Source: Flavipsychrobacter sp. (lineage in GTDB: Bacteria > Bacteroidota > Bacteroidia > Chitinophagales > Chitinophagaceae). Taken from it: a stretch of 64,000 nucleotides of DNA. Shown here piece after piece: positions 61,305 to 64,000 of the stretch. The first letter of the stretch is position 1. Each line of letters begins with the position of its first letter. The position numbers and the translations under genes are program-made. A model generated the notes under the pieces. It was not told the DNA's origin and ran no database searches. It worked only from the letters and a program-made list of their open reading frames with translations. Location of the stretch: the NCBI GenBank assembly GCA_031292525.1, contig JARLGY010000037.1, positions 62,001 to 126,000 on the forward strand. The letters run 5' to 3'.

Positions 61305-61403
61305 TTTAGATGGAAATTGAGAAGATTTGAAATCTATTGTGAATTTTTAAGAGTGAAAGTCGCGAACAATTTTTATCTTCATTTTTCAAATTATGTAATA
61401 ATA

Positions 61404-62366
61404 ATGACTGGACTTCCGCCCTTGCCGATGATCCAATTTAGTGGCGGGCATTTTCCCATTACGAAATGTGAGAAAGTGATTTCGAAGAGGGTGCTTTTAC
61501 TGTTATGGTTCCAGTTCTCCTCCCTGCTAACTACGTTGCCTGCACATGCACGCATTGTTGTTGGGCAGGACACCCAGTTGTTTCTATACAATGCAGGTTT
61601 CGGCTGCTTTTCGGCGGGTATAGGCTCCATTATCAGCAAACAGCCGCATACATCGTTTAAGAAACGGCTGCTGAAAAGTTGCATGGCTGGCCTGCTGGGT
61701 GGCAGCCTTGAGTACGCAGGTAAAAAGGCTAACTACCTGATCAATGCCAACAACAACCTGGCATATGCCCTCCCTGCCAGACTGGTAAATAATGCCGGTT
61801 ATTCAATGGTGGAAAACGGCGCTCTCGGCCGCCCCATATTCTCTCACTGGTGTTTTTATTACAACTTCATACGGTTTGACTATTCTGTGCCGGAAAACAG
61901 CTTTAAAGCCAGGTTGCTGCCATGGACTATTTACGGATATGCATTTTGCAAGCAGATAAGCTCAGCAACCTTCGATCTGAATGGCACACTGCTTACGGGC
62001 GACCTAGCTTTTAAATCGCATGGTTTCTTTTATATAGGCGGTGAGGTTTATGCAGGCGAAAACTATGGCCATGCCTTTGTCTACACGGACGACTACAACA
62101 AATATCATTACATCGCGCACGAGCTAACGCACGAATTTCAGTTTCATGATTTACAAGTATGTAATACATTTTTCGAGCCTTTGTGGCACAACCGCACTAA
62201 AACCCGCATTTACAAATTGCTGGACAAATATGTGTATGCAGATTTTAGCTATTTTCTGCTTGCATATAATATAAACTCCCAGTTGAACTATGGCCAGAGC
62301 TATTATAGCAATTTTTTTGAATTCGAAGCCGAGCGTTTCGCTTCAAATGCTTATGTGCCCAGATAA
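61404..62366 (+). CDS. Hypothetical exported HELTH-motif protein (possible metallopeptidase)
   Basis: 320 residues from the ATG at 61404. The open frame continues upstream through the MDR fragment, so the start is uncertain; a GTG at 61476 gives a clean signal peptide (VISKRVLLLLWFQFSSLLTT). The protein carries IAHELTHEFQFHD at 237-249 with HELTH (239-243), a zinc-binding HExxH, and downstream EFEAERFASNAY, a plausible third ligand region. The part before is beta-rich (GLLGGSLEYAGKKANYL). No family recognised. The stop lies where a response regulator fragment begins on the other strand, so the C-terminus may be truncated by recombination. Confidence 0.6.
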   Translation: MTGLPPLPMIQFSGGHFPITKCEKVISKRVLLLLWFQFSSLLTTLPAHARIVVGQDTQLFLYNAGFGCFSAGIGSIISKQPHTSFKKRLLKSCMAGLLGGSLEYAGKKANYLINANNNLAYALPARLVNNAGYSMVENGALGRPIFSHWCFYYNFIRFDYSVPENSFKARLLPWTIYGYAFCKQISSATFDLNGTLLTGDLAFKSHGFFYIGGEVYAGENYGHAFVYTDDYNKYHYIAHELTHEFQFHDLQVCNTFFEPLWHNRTKTRIYKLLDKYVYADFSYFLLAYNINSQLNYGQSYYSNFFEFEAERFASNAYVPR

Positions 62367-62368
62367 AG

Positions 62369-62466
62369 TTAGCCACGTCGGTCGCATATCCCTGTTCCTC
62401 CAAGCCCCTTTTAATGAGTTCAGAAAGACGTTGGTCATCTTCAATTATGAGATTTTTTGCTGGCAT
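62369..62466 (-). pseudogene. Truncated response regulator (receiver domain start)
   Basis: The start ATG at 62466 begins MPAKNLIIEDDQRLSEL and KRGLEEQGYATDVAN, the first 33 residues of an OmpR-type receiver. The homology then stops where the HELTH gene ends, and the phosphorylated Asp region is missing. Its own promoter (TAGATTTG at 62477-62484) remains. It is a truncated relic, perhaps of a CusR-like regulator given the cupredoxin genes that follow (inference). Confidence 0.7.
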
Positions 62467-62476
62467 AGTAGACGAG

Positions 62477-62484
62477 CAAATCTA
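62477..62484 (-). promoter_or_regulatory. -7 box (TAGATTTG) of the response regulator fragment
   Basis: Exact TAnnTTTG on the minus strand, 10 nt before the ATG. It shows the 5' end is intact although the gene is broken. Confidence 0.5.
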
Positions 62485-62551
62485 CCAATATTTATTTTTT
62501 AGCGTTGATTAGACAATCTGAAAGTATTGATAAGCCTTATTCCCCTTCTCG

Positions 62552-62596
62552 TACTCGTTTATAACGAGTATGCACAGGCGCGGCGTTTGTAACGCC
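62552..62596. repeat. Two adjacent palindromes
   Basis: TACTCGTT-TAT-AACGAGTA (62552-62570) and GGCGTT-TGT-AACGCC (62582-62596) share the GTTT.TAAC core. They sit in a 530-bp stretch with no gene. Confidence 0.6.
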
Positions 62597-62804
62597 CGTG
62601 GAACACCCTAAACCGTGGAACGGTGGGTATCTTCTTTTGGTCACAATTCCGGCCCACGGTAAATTGCAGCCGTATTATAAACCAGTAACCTGCCCTTCCC
62701 CATGCACAAAAATACACCGATCAGTACGCTGCTAATCCTCCCGGTCCTGGAATACCGTAATCGTGTTCAACAAAAAAAAAACAGAATTTCCAACGGTTCA
62801 GAAA

Positions 62805-62944
62805 ATGCCCGGCATCGGGCATAATCGGGCATTCCTCAGGCATTCCTAAAATGTAATGAAATGCAATATCCGCTACCATAGGGCATTTCAGTCATTTATA
62901 CTATATAAAATGCCCGGTTTCATTTTTTTATGTCCGTCGGGCAT
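62805..62944. repeat. Cluster of short ATGCCC/GGGCAT repeats
   Basis: ATGCCCGGCATCGGGCAT (62805-62822) is palindromic. More copies of GGGCAT or ATGCCC occur at about 62826-62832, 62881-62886, 62909-62914 and 62938-62943. They lie 5' of nothing on the plus strand and downstream of the 62998 gene on the minus strand. They could be binding sites, or a recombination hot spot. Confidence 0.5.
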
Positions 62945-62997
62945 AACACCCAAAAGGTTGTTTTTGGGTACATCGCACATCAGTGTTAAGAGGCCAA

Positions 62998-63435
62998 TTA
63001 CAGCACCTTTACACTAAACGTCAGTATTTTATAATATTCAGGATGCTCTTTATCATATAGCTTAAATTTCACTGTACCGGCACCAGGATGCTGTTCTGGC
63101 AACACATGAATGGCAATAAAGCCTTCCTGTCCTGGGTTCAGCCTCTTAAAAACAGAACCTTTGGGGATTCCTATCTGGCATTTTCCGTGCTGGCACATAG
63201 AGCAATCCCAGGCTTGTGGAAAGGTATTGGAGATCGTTTGCCATTCCAGGTAAATGGGTTTATCAGATGTATTAACAACGGTCATCTTCGAATTTTCAAG
63301 GTAGCCGGTATGCTCTACGAGTTCTTTTTTTACGGAATCCCCTTGTACCATAAAGGTGCCCCGGCTTTGCGCATGGGCCGCAGTGCACATAAAAGAAAGG
63401 ATTAAAATAAAATACCTGGTCATCGTGCGTGTCAT
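62998..63435 (-). CDS. DUF1573-like secreted protein with CxxCxxxxC motif
   Basis: 145 residues. The signal peptide is YFILILSFMCTAAHA (cleavage before QSRG). The body resembles the Ig-like DUF1573 fold, with VVNTSDKPIYLEWQ and AGTVKFKLYDKEHPEYY. WDCSMCQHGKCQIGIP has three Cys that may bind metal, heme or form disulfides. It directly precedes the cupredoxin gene's stop (TAATG-like overlap at 63435), so the two are co-transcribed. Inference: a periplasmic partner of the cupredoxin protein. Confidence 0.65.
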   Translation of the reverse strand: MTRTMTRYFILILSFMCTAAHAQSRGTFMVQGDSVKKELVEHTGYLENSKMTVVNTSDKPIYLEWQTISNTFPQAWDCSMCQHGKCQIGIPKGSVFKRLNPGQEGFIAIHVLPEQHPGAGTVKFKLYDKEHPEYYKILTFSVKVL

Positions 63436-64000
63436 TATTGAGTTATTAAAACCGGTATTTTTTGAATCTGTATTGGGGTATCCTGGCCTTCATTTTTAAA
63501 AGCGTAACTCACAAAACCGTTCAGCACATTATCTGACGAAACAAGTATTTCATAAGCATCCAGGGGCTTTAAAATTAGTGTATTCACCGCATCATGTGCA
63601 GAAAGTGGCACTGCATTCTTTGTAAGAACGGTGAGCTTCATCTCTTTGGGGAACGTTACAACATGCTGCATCAACCCCGTATTTCCCAGACGAATGAGCA
63701 CCGTTTCGCCAACTTTAGCGCTAAACCTTGCGGGACTTGTCAGTTGACCATTCCTCTTGTCATTTATAAAAAAATATTGGGGGTGGTATTTCAGTTGTTC
63801 TACCATTTTGGATATTTGTTCTTGTTCGGCATCCAGTATCGAATCTGTATGCCAGGCGGTATCCATTTCAAACCCGCACCACAGCAGTTCCTTCGAAATG
63901 TGCTTATGGTAAATTTCATATTCCAGTTTGGGCCTTACTATCAATATCCCAAACATCCCGGCTTGTACATCCAGTGGATAATTAACAGGGCAGTAGTAAA
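63435..64000 (-). CDS. Cupredoxin/multicopper oxidase-like protein, 5' end outside window
   Basis: Partial. The frame is open to the window edge. The residues before the first Met (YYCPVNYPLDVQAGMFGILIV, here in parts: YYCPVNYPL and DVQAGMFGILIV) match the end of a cupredoxin domain. The usual Cys-x-His-GM type 1 set has Asp where His should be. A second beta-rich part (KVGETVLIRLGNTGLMQHVV, LILKPLDAYEILV) fits another cupredoxin-like domain. It is probably a copper-oxidase or nitrite reductase-like protein with altered copper ligands. Overlaps the start of the DUF1573-like gene by one base. Confidence 0.7.
   Translation of the reverse strand, partial: YYCPVNYPLDVQAGMFGILIVRPKLEYEIYHKHISKELLWCGFEMDTAWHTDSILDAEQEQISKMVEQLKYHPQYFFINDKRNGQLTSPARFSAKVGETVLIRLGNTGLMQHVVTFPKEMKLTVLTKNAVPLSAHDAVNTLILKPLDAYEILVSSDNVLNGFVSYAFKNEGQDTPIQIQKIPVLITQ

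Larger units (their letters stand above)
62485..62997. other. Gene-free stretch between the response regulator relic and DUF1573-like gene
   Basis: About 513 bp. It holds the two palindromes and the ATGCCC cluster, listed separately, and no ORF that looks real. Confidence 0.5.

Noticed and set aside
1-64000. CRISPR arrays, riboswitches and rRNA
   Set aside because: No regularly spaced direct repeats, no riboswitch consensus before pnuC or serA and no rRNA sequence were found.

Overview
The window looks like a chromosomal segment from a member of the Bacteroidota, probably of the Chitinophagaceae type. The reasons are: three secreted proteins ending in YPNP-type (type A) type IX secretion tails; Bacteroidota promoters with a TAnnTTTG -7 box; fused SecDF; a single-chain alpha/beta E1 of a 2-oxoacid dehydrogenase; a Bacteroidota-type LptD; and a lycopene cyclase/hydroxylase set. 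No CRISPR array, rRNA operon, complete transposase or phage module was seen. There is one tRNA gene (Phe, GAA).

Layout. 1-2.7 kb: the end of an SDR-like gene lacking the usual catalytic residues, a sigma-70 family factor with a Cys-containing tail, a DUF4468-like secreted protein and an AHSA1/START-like protein. 2.7-7.15 kb: a visibly AT-rich insert with two overlapping genes. The first encodes a nucleoside phosphorylase/nucleosidase domain fused to a P-loop NTPase. The second encodes an AAA_35-like NTPase with a long helical (TPR-like) tail. This is the best candidate for an under-described, immunity-like system. 7.15-8.15 kb: dispersed hairpin repeats, a 109-nt nested hairpin and a small ORF. 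8.2-11.2 kb: E1 and a DinB-like protein. 11.2-18.1 kb: a surface polysaccharide locus (O-antigen ligase, three glycosyltransferases, Wzm/Wzt-like ABC exporter). 18.4-21.6 kb: a very large secreted M43-like protein whose zinc site is broken.

21.8-31.7 kb: SecDF, an MlaE-like permease, a DAO-type oxidoreductase, FeoA, NadD, three small envelope proteins, a sugar transferase and adenine deaminase. 31.7-35.8 kb: LUD protein, FtsH, RsfS, BirA. 35.9-37.7 kb: a translationally coupled carotenoid operon. 37.7-45 kb: a SerA-like dehydrogenase, a lipoprotein, a type IX-secreted serine hydrolase, the E2 acyltransferase and LigA. 45-51.6 kb: a class A beta-lactamase-like hydrolase and an operon of TetR, TolC, adaptor, FtsX-type permease and LolD-type ATPase, with a long palindrome over the tetR promoter. 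51.7-59.2 kb: a membrane protein, an EGF-like lipoprotein, a murein amidase, LptD, a Sua5-type synthase, the NR-salvage cluster (NadR-like kinase, PAP2, PnuC) and tRNA-Phe. 59.4-64 kb: a type IX-secreted beta-repeat protein, a stretch of gene fragments (MDR dehydrogenase, response regulator) around an HELTH protein, hairpins and repeated ATGCCC motifs, and the start of a cupredoxin cluster.

Working together: nadD, pnuC and the NadR-like kinase cover NAD precursor uptake and activation. E1 and E2 belong to one complex but lie 31 kb apart. SecDF, LptD, the polysaccharide exporter and the amidase build the envelope. At several genes (pnuC, nadD, mlaE, feoA) the -7 box sits only 3-5 nt before the ATG, which implies leaderless or nearly leaderless mRNAs.
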